Source: Parvularculaceae bacterium | Lineage (GTDB): Bacteria; Pseudomonadota; Alphaproteobacteria; Caulobacterales; Parvularculaceae | NCBI GenBank assembly: GCA_021776465.1 | Contig: JAJFFU010000112.1 | Coordinates: 1-52,847, forward strand | Reading direction: 5' to 3' | Length of the DNA: 52,847 nucleotides | In this document: positions 26,398-34,933 of the stretch, piece after piece | How the letters are laid out: each line of letters starts with the position of its first letter | Numbering within the stretch: the first letter of the stretch is position 1 | The notes under the pieces: generated by a model | The model's input: the letters and a program-made list of their open reading frames with translations, nothing else | Told to the model about the DNA's origin: nothing | The model's database searches: none | Program-made: the position numbers and the translations under genes

Positions 26398-27147
26398 CTA
26401 TGACTTGACTGAAAACGGTGTGAAGTCAGTCTCCGCATCATAGACATCAACACCCTCGGCTTTTTTCAGCGCCGCGACCACGCGATACGTCACTGGCGTC
26501 AGGAAGGCTTCCCAGAGCACCTTCAACAGATAGTTGGTGATGAGGACGGTGATCACCTGGCTCGTCGTCCAGACGCCGAGAAATGCAATCGGATAGAATA
26601 AAAGACTGTCGACGCCCTGCCCGACCACTGTCGAGCCGATGGTCCGCTGATAGAGATGCTTGCCGCCGGACCAGACTTTCATGCGGGCCATCACATAGGC
26701 ATTGGATAGCTCGCCGGCCCAGAAAGCGATGATCGAGGCGAGGACGATCCGCGGCGTCAGTCCGAAGACTTGCTCATAGGCCGACTGCCCGCCCCAGCCC
26801 GGCGCCGGCGGCATGGCGACGACGACCCATGACATGAACGCCATAAACAGGACCGCGGCAAAACCGGCCCAAACCACCCGGCGCGCCCGGGCGTACCCGT
26901 AAACTTCCGTCAGCACATCGCCGAGCACATAGGACAATGGAAAGAACAGGATCCCCGCGCCAAAAATCCCGAAGTCGAGCGGCCCGACGCTGATGGGCTC
27001 AAAAAATTGAACGAGTTTTGCAGCGCCAATCAGGTTCGAACAAATCAAGATCGCAACGAACGCGGCCATCGCGAAATCGTAATATTTGAACCGGTGTCCG
27101 GAGAGCGTGTCGGCGCGATCAATTTTCTCGACGTCAGCGGCGCGCAT
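26398..27147 (-). CDS. YhhQ/QueT-type queuosine precursor transporter (VUT family)
   Basis: A 249-aa inner-membrane protein with about six helices, from the ATG at 27147 that overlaps the deacylase stop in TGATG (a GTG one codon earlier is possible). The block FGAGILFFPLSYVLGDVLTEVYGYARARRVVWAGF and the later GSTVVGQGVDSLLFYPIAF are diagnostic of the DUF165/VUT family, which imports queuine precursors such as preQ1. No queuosine enzyme genes are near. It is the third gene of a coupled unit with a TrmJ-like methylase and a deacylase. Confidence 0.93.
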   Translation of the reverse strand: MRAADVEKIDRADTLSGHRFKYYDFAMAAFVAILICSNLIGAAKLVQFFEPISVGPLDFGIFGAGILFFPLSYVLGDVLTEVYGYARARRVVWAGFAAVLFMAFMSWVVVAMPPAPGWGGQSAYEQVFGLTPRIVLASIIAFWAGELSNAYVMARMKVWSGGKHLYQRTIGSTVVGQGVDSLLFYPIAFLGVWTTSQVITVLITNYLLKVLWEAFLTPVTYRVVAALKKAEGVDVYDAETDFTPFSVKS

Positions 27148-28841
27148 CACTCACCCTTCCAACCCGGTCCGCGCACGACACGCCCCGCCTTCGCGCCCGT
27201 ATGTTCGCCGCCCTCAATCGTATGGACGCCATTGACGAAAACATGGGCGACGCCGGTCGCCAGTTGATGAGGCTCGGCAAAGGTTGCGTGGTCCTGAACG
27301 GTCGCCGGATCGAAGATGACGATGTCGGCGTAATAGGTCGGAGCCAGCTTGCCGCGCTCGCGAATTTTGAGATTGCTCGCCGGCAGGAATGTCAGCTTAC
27401 GGATTGCTTCTTCCAGCGGAATGACGCCATCGTCGCGAACATATTTGGCGAGCACACGGGCGAAATTGCCGTAAGCACGTGGATGCGTGCTTTGTTCCAG
27501 GAAATCCCCTTCCGGCGCCATCGCGCCGCCGTCGGAGCCGAAGCTGACCCAGGGCAGTGCTATCTTCTTGCGGACATTGTCTTCAGACATGATGAAATAC
27601 ACGACCTGAACGCGCGAGTTATCTTCTAGGATAAGGTCAATAATCGTGTCTTCCGGCGACGTGTTTCGCTCTGCGGCGACCACCGCCAGCGTTTTGCCAA
27701 CATATTGGCGCAAATCCGGATTGCGAAAACCGACGAGCAATACGCCAGCGGGCCCGCCGGCATGATGCATGCGGTTTTCAAATTCATCGCTCGGCGCGCG
27801 CATTTCCGCAATCACCCGCGCACGGGTATCAGCATCTCTGAGCCGCGCCATCCACGCTTCGTGGCCGCCTTCCTGCACCCATAACGGCATAGACGCATTG
27901 AGCCCGGTGGAGCTTGCCGGATAGGTGTACATGTCCGCGGTGATGGCGAGACCTTCGCCGCGCGCGGCTTCCACCTTTTCGATCACTTCATCGAGCTTCG
28001 GCCAGTTTTCTTCGCCGCCAGCCTTCAAATGATAAATCTCCGCCGGCGCATCTGACGCGCGCGCGATTTCAATCAGTTCATCAACCGCTTCCACAAGCCG
28101 CCCGGATTCGCTGCGCATGTGGGAAATATACATACCGCCATATTCCGACGCGGCCTGCATCAACGCGACCAGCTCTTCGGTATCGGCGAAATTCGCCGGC
28201 GCATAGATGAGCGACGAGCCGACGCCCAATGCGCCTTCTTCCATCGCCGCGCGCACCAGCGCTGTCATCGCGCCAAGTTCTTCGGGCGTCGCCGGACGGT
28301 TGTCGTAGCCGACTTCGTGAATGCGCAAGGTCGTCGCGCCAACAAAGGAGGCGACATTGGGAGAGACGCCGCGGCCCTCCAGATATTCCAGATATTCACC
28401 CAGCGTCGTCCACTCGATATCGTAGAGGACGTCGCTCTGGCGCTCTTTCGCCTCCGCCTTCATTTCATCCGACCACGGACCGTAGGAATGCCCCTCACCG
28501 AAAACTTCAAGCGTCACACCCTGTTGCAGATCGCCAAGGCCGCGCCCATCCGCGATCAGATCCTCGACCGCCCAGCTCAGCATGTTGATAAAACCGGGCG
28601 CGACCGCCATGCCGTCCGCATCGACAATCGTGTCGGCTTCGGCGTCCTGCAAATCGCCAATCGCCGCGATGCGGTCGCCGACAATGCCGATATCGGCGGC
28701 CCAGCCCGGCGCTCCAGTGCCGTCATAGACAGTTCCGTTCGCGATCACGACATCATAATGCGCCGCTGGCGCGTCTGATTTGCTGCACGCCGCAATAAAA
28801 TTCACGACTGCAATTACAAGAATTGCTCTCAGTATGGTCAT
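27147..28841 (-). CDS. N-acyl-D-amino-acid deacylase family lipoprotein (amidohydrolase)
   Basis: A 564-aa metal-dependent amidohydrolase. The N-terminus is a lipoprotein signal with lipobox FIAAC (Cys19), so it is probably anchored in the periplasm. D-aminoacylase features are DADGMAVAPGFINMLSW, the ISHMRSESGRLVEAVDELIEIA block (metal His) and IYHLKAGGEENWPKL, and SFGSDGGAMAPEG (catalytic Asp). The usual HGH-type first metal site after APGFI reads NMLSW, where many relatives have DxHTH or DxHSH, so metal content may differ. Substrate probably N-acyl-D-amino acids or related amides. It overlaps its neighbours by a few bases on both sides. Confidence 0.9.
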   Translation of the reverse strand: MTILRAILVIAVVNFIAACSKSDAPAAHYDVVIANGTVYDGTGAPGWAADIGIVGDRIAAIGDLQDAEADTIVDADGMAVAPGFINMLSWAVEDLIADGRGLGDLQQGVTLEVFGEGHSYGPWSDEMKAEAKERQSDVLYDIEWTTLGEYLEYLEGRGVSPNVASFVGATTLRIHEVGYDNRPATPEELGAMTALVRAAMEEGALGVGSSLIYAPANFADTEELVALMQAASEYGGMYISHMRSESGRLVEAVDELIEIARASDAPAEIYHLKAGGEENWPKLDEVIEKVEAARGEGLAITADMYTYPASSTGLNASMPLWVQEGGHEAWMARLRDADTRARVIAEMRAPSDEFENRMHHAGGPAGVLLVGFRNPDLRQYVGKTLAVVAAERNTSPEDTIIDLILEDNSRVQVVYFIMSEDNVRKKIALPWVSFGSDGGAMAPEGDFLEQSTHPRAYGNFARVLAKYVRDDGVIPLEEAIRKLTFLPASNLKIRERGKLAPTYYADIVIFDPATVQDHATFAEPHQLATGVAHVFVNGVHTIEGGEHTGAKAGRVVRGPGWKGE

Positions 28842-29608
28842 TGTTTTTGTCCCTTCTTCGCCAACGCTTTGACGGCGCCGCGCAGCGTTCTGACTTCGCT
28901 TTCCGTAAACCCGGCGCGCGTCAACGCAACGCGAATGTTGCGCGCCATAATGTCTCGCATTTCCGGCGGAAAGAAATAACCCGCCGCGTCGAGTTCCTTC
29001 TCAATATGATCATTCAACCGCGCAACGTCTTCGCGCGTCGCCGGCGGCTCCGACGCAAGCGGGTCGCCAGCCGGCAAAATTACCGATTCGCCAGCGCGCG
29101 CCCATTCGTACGCAACGATCAGCGCGGCTTGCGCCAGATTAATCGACGCAAAGGCAGGATTGACGGGAATTGAAAGAACCGCGTCTGCGCGCGCAACATC
29201 TTCGCTCGAAAGTCCGCTTCGTTCGCCACCGAACAATACGGCGCAGCGCTCGCCGACAGTTACGCGCGATTGCATCGCTGCAGCCGCCTCGCCCGGCGAA
29301 ATAACGGGCAGCGACAGCTCCCGCTGTCGCGCCGTTGTCGCGAGAACATAGGTGCAATCGGCGAGCGCGGCGTCCAGCGTTTCAAAAACCTGCGCCCCGT
29401 CGACAACCGCGCTGGCGCCTGACGCCATGGCCGCCGCCTTGGGGTTCGGCCAGCCGTCGCGCGGGTTGACCAGGCGCAGCCCACTGACCCCGAAATTCAG
29501 CATGGCCCGCGCGGCCGCGCCAATATTTTCCCCCATCTGCGGTGCAACAAGGACGAAAACCGGCGCAGCGCCGGCCATTTCTCCCGCTCGTGATCGGCTG
29601 ATACGCAT
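28838..29608 (-). CDS. trmJ: TrmJ-like tRNA/rRNA 2'-O-methyltransferase (SPOUT, TrmH family)
   Basis: A 256-aa SPOUT methyltransferase. The N-terminal [40 protein letters not shown], then [48 protein letters not shown] form the SAM knot and the TrmJ signature. TrmJ 2'-O-methylates position 32 in several tRNAs. A C-terminal helical extension is present as usual. A second in-frame ATG at 29578 is possible. It is first in the unit with the deacylase and YhhQ and divergent from icd. Confidence 0.92.
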   Translation of the reverse strand: MRISRSRAGEMAGAAPVFVLVAPQMGENIGAAARAMLNFGVSGLRLVNPRDGWPNPKAAAMASGASAVVDGAQVFETLDAALADCTYVLATTARQRELSLPVISPGEAAAAMQSRVTVGERCAVLFGGERSGLSSEDVARADAVLSIPVNPAFASINLAQAALIVAYEWARAGESVILPAGDPLASEPPATREDVARLNDHIEKELDAAGYFFPPEMRDIMARNIRVALTRAGFTESEVRTLRGAVKALAKKGQKQ

Positions 29609-29737
29609 TATTGTCTTTCTTACCCCGAAACCCAGCGCCCGGACTTTGACCGGCGCGCGCCCGATGCTATAGGCGCGGTCGCCTCATTCATCCACTGGCG
29701 CCGGTTCCGCGCGCCGTACCGAAATACAGGAAATTTC

Positions 29738-30952
29738 ATGTCGAAAATCAAAGTCGAGAACCCGGTTGTCGAAATGGACGGGGACGAGATGACCCGCATC
29801 ATCTGGCAGTTGATCAAGGACAAGTTCATCCACCCCTATCTCGATATCGACCTGAAATATTACGACCTCGGCATGGAAAGCCGCGACGCCACCGACGACC
29901 AGATCACCATCGACGCCGCCGAAGCCACCAAGAAATACGGCGTAGCGGTCAAATGCGCGACCATCACCCCTGATGAGGCGCGCGTTGAAGAGTTTGGCCT
30001 GAAAAAAATGTGGCGTTCGCCCAACGGCACAATCCGCAACATTCTTGGCGGCGTCGTCTTCCGCGAGCCGATCATCATCCGAAATGTCCCGCGGCTCGTG
30101 CCGGGTTGGACGCAACCGGTAATCATCGGACGCCACGCCTATGGCGACCAGTATCGCGCGACCGACATGCTCTTTCCCAGCAAAGGCAAACTCAGCCTGA
30201 AATGGGAAGGTGAAAATGGCGAAGTCGAAGAACATGAAGTCTTCGATGCGCCTTCCTCCGGAATTTATATGGGGATGTACAATCTCGACCAGTCGATCCG
30301 CGATTTTGCCCGCGCCAGTTTCAATTACGCATTGCAACGCAAATACCCGCTTTACCTGTCGACCAAGAACACCATCATGAAGAAATATGATGGCCGTTTC
30401 AAAGACCTGTTTCAGGAAATGTATGAAACGGAATTCAAGGAAAAATTCGCCGAACACGGCCTCACCTATGAGCACCGATTGATCGACGACATGGTCGCAG
30501 CCTGCCTCAAATGGTCCGGCGGTTATGTTTGGGCGTGCAAAAATTACGATGGCGACGTGCAGTCCGACACTGTTGCCCAAGGCTTCGGTTCGCTCGGCCT
30601 GATGACGTCCGTTTTGATGTCGCCCGATGGGCGCACAGTTGAGGCCGAAGCCGCCCACGGCACGGTCACCCGCCACTTCCGCCAGCACGAGAAGGGCGAG
30701 GACACGTCAACCAACTCAATCGCGTCGATTTACGCCTGGACCCGCGGCCTCGCTCATCGCGGAAAACTAGACAGCAATCAGGACCTGATTGATTTCGCAC
30801 TAAAGCTCGAAGAAACCATCATCAAGACGGTCGAAGGCGGTCACATGACCAAAGACCTCGCATTGTTGATCGGGGCCGAACAGAAATGGCTCACGACGAC
30901 CGGTTTCATCGACAAAGTAGAAGAAAATTTCGCGAAGGCGCTGGCGGCCTGA
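29738..30952 (+). CDS. icd: NADP-dependent isocitrate dehydrogenase (eukaryote-like type)
   Basis: TCA-cycle enzyme converting isocitrate to 2-oxoglutarate; 404 aa, homodimeric type common in alphaproteobacteria and related to mitochondrial IDH2. [19 protein letters not shown] at the start, [33 protein letters not shown] (substrate-binding Ser/Asn/Arg), [28 protein letters not shown] and [12 protein letters not shown] (NADP site) are all present. recQ follows after ten bases. Confidence 0.98.
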   Translation: MSKIKVENPVVEMDGDEMTRIIWQLIKDKFIHPYLDIDLKYYDLGMESRDATDDQITIDAAEATKKYGVAVKCATITPDEARVEEFGLKKMWRSPNGTIRNILGGVVFREPIIIRNVPRLVPGWTQPVIIGRHAYGDQYRATDMLFPSKGKLSLKWEGENGEVEEHEVFDAPSSGIYMGMYNLDQSIRDFARASFNYALQRKYPLYLSTKNTIMKKYDGRFKDLFQEMYETEFKEKFAEHGLTYEHRLIDDMVAACLKWSGGYVWACKNYDGDVQSDTVAQGFGSLGLMTSVLMSPDGRTVEAEAAHGTVTRHFRQHEKGEDTSTNSIASIYAWTRGLAHRGKLDSNQDLIDFALKLEETIIKTVEGGHMTKDLALLIGAEQKWLTTTGFIDKVEENFAKALAA

Positions 30953-30962
30953 CGCGCGCGTC

Positions 30963-32795
30963 GTGGAGAACGCTGCGGAGATTTTGTCCGCGCCGGTTCC
31001 GTCAGTCCTGAAATCAGTTTTCGGTTTTGACGATTTCCGTCCTGGTCAGGAGGAAATCGTCAACGCCATTCTGGACGACCGCGATGTGCTCGCGATCATG
31101 CCGACCGGCGCCGGCAAGAGTCTTTGCTATCAGTTACCAGCGATAGTCGCGGGCGGCCTCACCGTCGTTGTCTCGCCGCTAATCGCCCTGATGGAAAACC
31201 AGGTCGCACAATTGCGCAGCGTCGGCGCACCTGTCGGCGTTATTCATTCTGGACGGGAACGCTCGGAAAGTATCGCTGATTGGCGCGCGGCGGAGGCAGG
31301 GGAAATTAGTCTCCTCTACATGTCGCCGGAACGGCTTATGACGCCGCGTATGTTGACAGCGCTTGGCGGCCTAAATATCCGGTGTATCGTTGTCGACGAG
31401 GCCCATTGCGTCAGCCAATGGGGACATGATTTCCGCCCGGACTATCTGGCGCTCGTTGAATTGCGCAATCATTTTCCAGGCATACAGATCGCCGCTTTTA
31501 CTGCGACAGCGGATGCGCGAACGCGCGAAGAGATCGTATCGCGCTTGCTGGCGCCCGACGCACAAACGTTCCTGCACGATCTTGATCGGCCGAACATTGA
31601 TATTGCGATAGAGCAAAAACCTTCCGGAAAGGCGGGCTCCCTGGATCGACTTGCCTTGTTGATGGACGATTATCGCGGCGAACAAGGCATAATTTACGCG
31701 CTCTCGCGCAAAAACACCGAGGAAATCGCGGACGATCTCAGCAGGCGCGGCTTTCGCGTTGCGCCGTATCATGCCGGGCTCGACCCGGCGACGCGCAACG
31801 AAAGGCTCAACGCCTTTTTGACTGAACCGGATTTGACGATAGTTGCGACTGTTGCGTTTGGCATGGGGATCGACAAACCCGATATCCGGTTTGTCTTTCA
31901 TCACGACATTCCGGCGTCCATCGAAGGGTATTATCAGGAGATCGGCCGGGCCGGCCGCGATGGCGCGCCTGCGCGCACCGTCATGCTCTATTCCGGCGGC
32001 GACGTTGGCCGGCGCGTGCGTTTGATCAGTCGCAATGACGACAGCGGCAATGCCACACGCGCGGAGTTACGGCGCCTTGATGAATTGGTGACCTTGTGTG
32101 AGCAGGCAAGCTGCCGCCGTCAGGCCCTCCTCGCGCATTTTGGTCAGGAAGCGCCGCCTTGCGGAAGCTGCGATAATTGCCGCGAGCCGCCGACACTGGT
32201 TGATGCTAGCGCCGACGCCAAGCTGGTTCTTGACGCTATCGTTGCGAGCGGATCGATGTTTGGACCCGCCCACATTGTCGACATTTTGCGCGGCGCAGAC
32301 ACCGAAAAAATCCGCGCCCGCAATCATGATGCGCTCAGCGCACATGGCGCCGGCGCCCATCGTCCGGCTACGGAATGGCGACACCTCATTCGCCAGATGA
32401 GCGCTGACAAGTTGCTGTTAGCGGATGCGTCTTACGGTGGTCTTCAACCAGGCCCAAATGCGAACGCCTTTCTTTCGGGCGAGACTGAATACGCTATGCG
32501 GAAACCACCGGCGCCAAAAACAAAGAGCCGCGATCGCAAAGCCCACGCCTCAAAATCGCCCATTGCGCCAGAAGATCAGAATCTCCTGAACGCGCTCAAA
32601 CAACAACGGTTAGCGCTCGCACGGGAGCGAAACGTCCCCGCCTTCGTAATCTTTTCGGACCGCACCTTGATCGATATGGCCGCCCGCAAACCGCAGACGC
32701 GGGAAGAATTCGGCAGTGTTTTCGGCGTCGGCGCCGCCAAGACCGAAGCTTTTAGCGACATCTTCACAGCCCTGATCCGCGAAAAAACCGGCTAA
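30963..32795 (+). CDS. recQ: RecQ ATP-dependent DNA helicase
   Basis: 3'-5' superfamily 2 helicase of recombination and repair; 610 aa starting with GTG. The N-terminal motif 0 (FGFDDFRPGQEEIVNAIL), Walker A (PTGAGKSLCYQLPA), DEAH (VVDEAHCVSQWGHDFRPDY), motif VI (GYYQEIGRAGRDG), the four-cysteine zinc site (CEQASCRR ... CGSCDNC), a winged-helix RQC region and a C-terminal HRDC domain (about 540-605) are all in order. It lies ten bases after icd. Confidence 0.97.
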   Translation: MENAAEILSAPVPSVLKSVFGFDDFRPGQEEIVNAILDDRDVLAIMPTGAGKSLCYQLPAIVAGGLTVVVSPLIALMENQVAQLRSVGAPVGVIHSGRERSESIADWRAAEAGEISLLYMSPERLMTPRMLTALGGLNIRCIVVDEAHCVSQWGHDFRPDYLALVELRNHFPGIQIAAFTATADARTREEIVSRLLAPDAQTFLHDLDRPNIDIAIEQKPSGKAGSLDRLALLMDDYRGEQGIIYALSRKNTEEIADDLSRRGFRVAPYHAGLDPATRNERLNAFLTEPDLTIVATVAFGMGIDKPDIRFVFHHDIPASIEGYYQEIGRAGRDGAPARTVMLYSGGDVGRRVRLISRNDDSGNATRAELRRLDELVTLCEQASCRRQALLAHFGQEAPPCGSCDNCREPPTLVDASADAKLVLDAIVASGSMFGPAHIVDILRGADTEKIRARNHDALSAHGAGAHRPATEWRHLIRQMSADKLLLADASYGGLQPGPNANAFLSGETEYAMRKPPAPKTKSRDRKAHASKSPIAPEDQNLLNALKQQRLALARERNVPAFVIFSDRTLIDMAARKPQTREEFGSVFGVGAAKTEAFSDIFTALIREKTG

Positions 32796-32951
32796 CCGGG
32801 AGCCATCAATCTGCCCCAAAATGGCTCAATCCCTCAATTTTCTCTCCATTCACGCCCTTTCCTCCCGGGATTCAGGCGTTTCGCCGCAAGGCCGCTCGCA
32901 ATCGGTGTAGACCCATGCCAATTAGACAGATGTTGCTGTTCGGAGACCTCT

Positions 32952-33605
32952 ATGTATCGGGCCCTCAAATTTGCCGCCTGCGTCCTTATTGGGGCAGCCG
33001 CTGTGTACAGTGCGGCGATTGCACAGGACGAACGCCAGTTCGATCTTGAAGATTTCGACCGGATCGACGTGTCGGCCGGTATTATCTTGGTCGCCGAAGC
33101 CGGCGCGCCTCAGACAATTACCGTCAAAACCGACAATGGCGACTTCACGGATTTCGAGATCGGTGTGAAGAACGGCGCGCTTTATGTCTCGCGCGATTAC
33201 AATCGCTTGCGTTGGCACTCAAAAAAATCCGCCTACAAGGTTTTGGTCACGGCGCCGAGCCTTCGCGGCCTTGAAGCCTCATCCGGCTCGCACGCGAAGC
33301 TCACAAATATTTCAGCGCCGCGTTTTGCCATTGATCTTTCGAGCGGCGCTCATGCCAGCATTGAGGGTATTTGCGAGGATTGCGTCATCGATCTGTCCAG
33401 CGGCGCCATGCTCGATGGCAAACGGCTGGATTGTGAAACGGCGCGTATAGACGTGTCCTCTGGCGGGCACGGAAAGATTTTTGCGCGCGGCGCAGTCATC
33501 GCCGATGCGTCGAGCGGCGGTCATATGACCATATATGGCGACCCGGAACGCGTCAGCGTTGATAAGTCTTCCGGCGGGCGCATTTACGTCGCCTCAAGCA
33601 AATAA
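32952..33605 (+). CDS. DUF2807 (putative auto-transporter adhesin head, GIN) secreted protein
   Basis: A 217-aa protein with a signal peptide (about 1-24, SAAIA-QD). The mature part begins FDLEDFDRIDVSAGIILVAEAG, the usual start of DUF2807, and then shows repeated (D/E)(L/V/A)SSG(A/G/S)H turns (ASSGSHAK, DLSSGAHAS, DLSSGAMLD, DVSSGGHGK, DASSGGHMT, DKSSGGRIY), consistent with a right-handed beta-solenoid. Cell-envelope location inferred; function unknown. Confidence 0.9.
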   Translation: MYRALKFAACVLIGAAAVYSAAIAQDERQFDLEDFDRIDVSAGIILVAEAGAPQTITVKTDNGDFTDFEIGVKNGALYVSRDYNRLRWHSKKSAYKVLVTAPSLRGLEASSGSHAKLTNISAPRFAIDLSSGAHASIEGICEDCVIDLSSGAMLDGKRLDCETARIDVSSGGHGKIFARGAVIADASSGGHMTIYGDPERVSVDKSSGGRIYVASSK

Positions 33606-33608
33606 ATC

Positions 33609-34871
33609 TCAATCGCTCGGTGGCGTTGCGCCGCCGGACATTTTTTCTGCGGGCGGCGCGTCCTTAAACGGATCGGGCGCCTGACGGACGCTTTCAATCA
33701 GCTTGGCGTGAAGATGCGGTCGCGTGCGCCCGAGCGTTCGAAAATCTTCCTGATCAAGCACAATCAAGTCGCACATTGTCACCGCCAACGCAGACTCGCC
33801 CTGTACGCCGGTCAATAACGATCGCGCGCCCCAATATTGCCCTTCTTCGAGAACGACCGACGAAATCTCGGGACGATCGACATCGCGGATTTCGACCGTG
33901 CCGGCGCCAATCATGAAGAGCGCACCAGGCCGCTCACCATCGGTCGCAATCAATGAGCCAGGCGGAGCCGTGCGCGCTTTCAACACGCTGAGGAGCTCAG
34001 CGATCTCACCGGGATTAAGGCTGGAAAAAACTGGCGCCCGCGCCGCCATACCCCAAGTGACGATAAAATCCTGACGGCGAAATTCGTCCATAAACGCCGA
34101 CGCGATGATGCCGATAGGCAACGCGAAAAATCCCAACCCACAAACCATAACAACGCCGGCAAGCATTTTCCCGATGGCCGTGACGGGCGTGACATCTCCA
34201 TATCCGACTGTCGTCAGCGTCGCGATCGCCCACCACATCGCTTCAGGCACCGTCGAAAACTGGCTGTCCGGCCGGTCGCCTTCGACGAGATAGAGAAGCG
34301 ACGCGGCGATTATCACCAAGCCGATAAGCACGATCAACACGCCCAGCAGCGCATCGCGCTCACGCGCAAGAACCCGCAACATGGTATTAAACGCCGGCGA
34401 GAAGCGCGCGAGCTTGAAAAAGCGAAGCAGTCTGAGGATGCGCAACACGCGCAAATCCATTCCGAAAATAAAGCTGAAGTAGAATGGCGCAATCGCCAGA
34501 AAATCGACAACCATTAGTGGGCTGCGCGCAAATTTCAGACGCGCCTGCGTCAACGACAAACCGCGGAATGGCGGATGTTCGGTACACACCCAAAGGCGCG
34601 CTGCATATTCGACCGAGAACACAGCAATGGAAAAAAGATCAAAGATGCGAAAAAAGAACGCATGTTTGTCGTGGATCGACGGAACTGTTTCGACAGTAAA
34701 AGCGACGACATTGAGAATAATCAGCGTCGCCATCGCACCTTCGAAGACGCGGCTTTGCCAGTCATGGGAATGGCCAGCCTCGAGAACGCGGTAGATCCGC
34801 GCCTTCAGGCCTCGATGTTTGTCGCTCGTTGGCGTGTGTGTCGCGATGTCCTGCGAGCCCGGTTGCGTCAC
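33609..34871 (-). CDS. Voltage-gated-type potassium channel with cyclic-nucleotide-binding domain
   Basis: Six-helix ion channel subunit of 420 aa. The frame opens at 34925; the GTG at 34871 is preferred because AAGGAG lies ten bases before it. An S4-like segment LRVLRILRLLRFFKLARF carries regularly spaced Arg. The pore has selectivity filter TVGYGDVTP, as in K+ channels. A C-terminal cNMP-binding fold (about 290-400 with GALFMIGAGTVEIRDV and YWGARSLLTG) suggests gating by cAMP or cGMP, although the phosphate-cassette residues are not strict. Similar to MlotiK1-type channels. Confidence 0.92.
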   Translation of the reverse strand: MTQPGSQDIATHTPTSDKHRGLKARIYRVLEAGHSHDWQSRVFEGAMATLIILNVVAFTVETVPSIHDKHAFFFRIFDLFSIAVFSVEYAARLWVCTEHPPFRGLSLTQARLKFARSPLMVVDFLAIAPFYFSFIFGMDLRVLRILRLLRFFKLARFSPAFNTMLRVLARERDALLGVLIVLIGLVIIAASLLYLVEGDRPDSQFSTVPEAMWWAIATLTTVGYGDVTPVTAIGKMLAGVVMVCGLGFFALPIGIIASAFMDEFRRQDFIVTWGMAARAPVFSSLNPGEIAELLSVLKARTAPPGSLIATDGERPGALFMIGAGTVEIRDVDRPEISSVVLEEGQYWGARSLLTGVQGESALAVTMCDLIVLDQEDFRTLGRTRPHLHAKLIESVRQAPDPFKDAPPAEKMSGGATPPSD

Positions 34872-34933
34872 TGCGGCGATCTCCTTTCGGCGGGGATTAT
34901 GCGCCGGGCGCCCCGCGAACGGCAACGGGCCGA

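Noticed and set aside
29684-30688. 334-codon minus-strand frame opposite icd
   Set aside because: Antisense shadow of the highly conserved isocitrate dehydrogenase gene; no recognisable domain.
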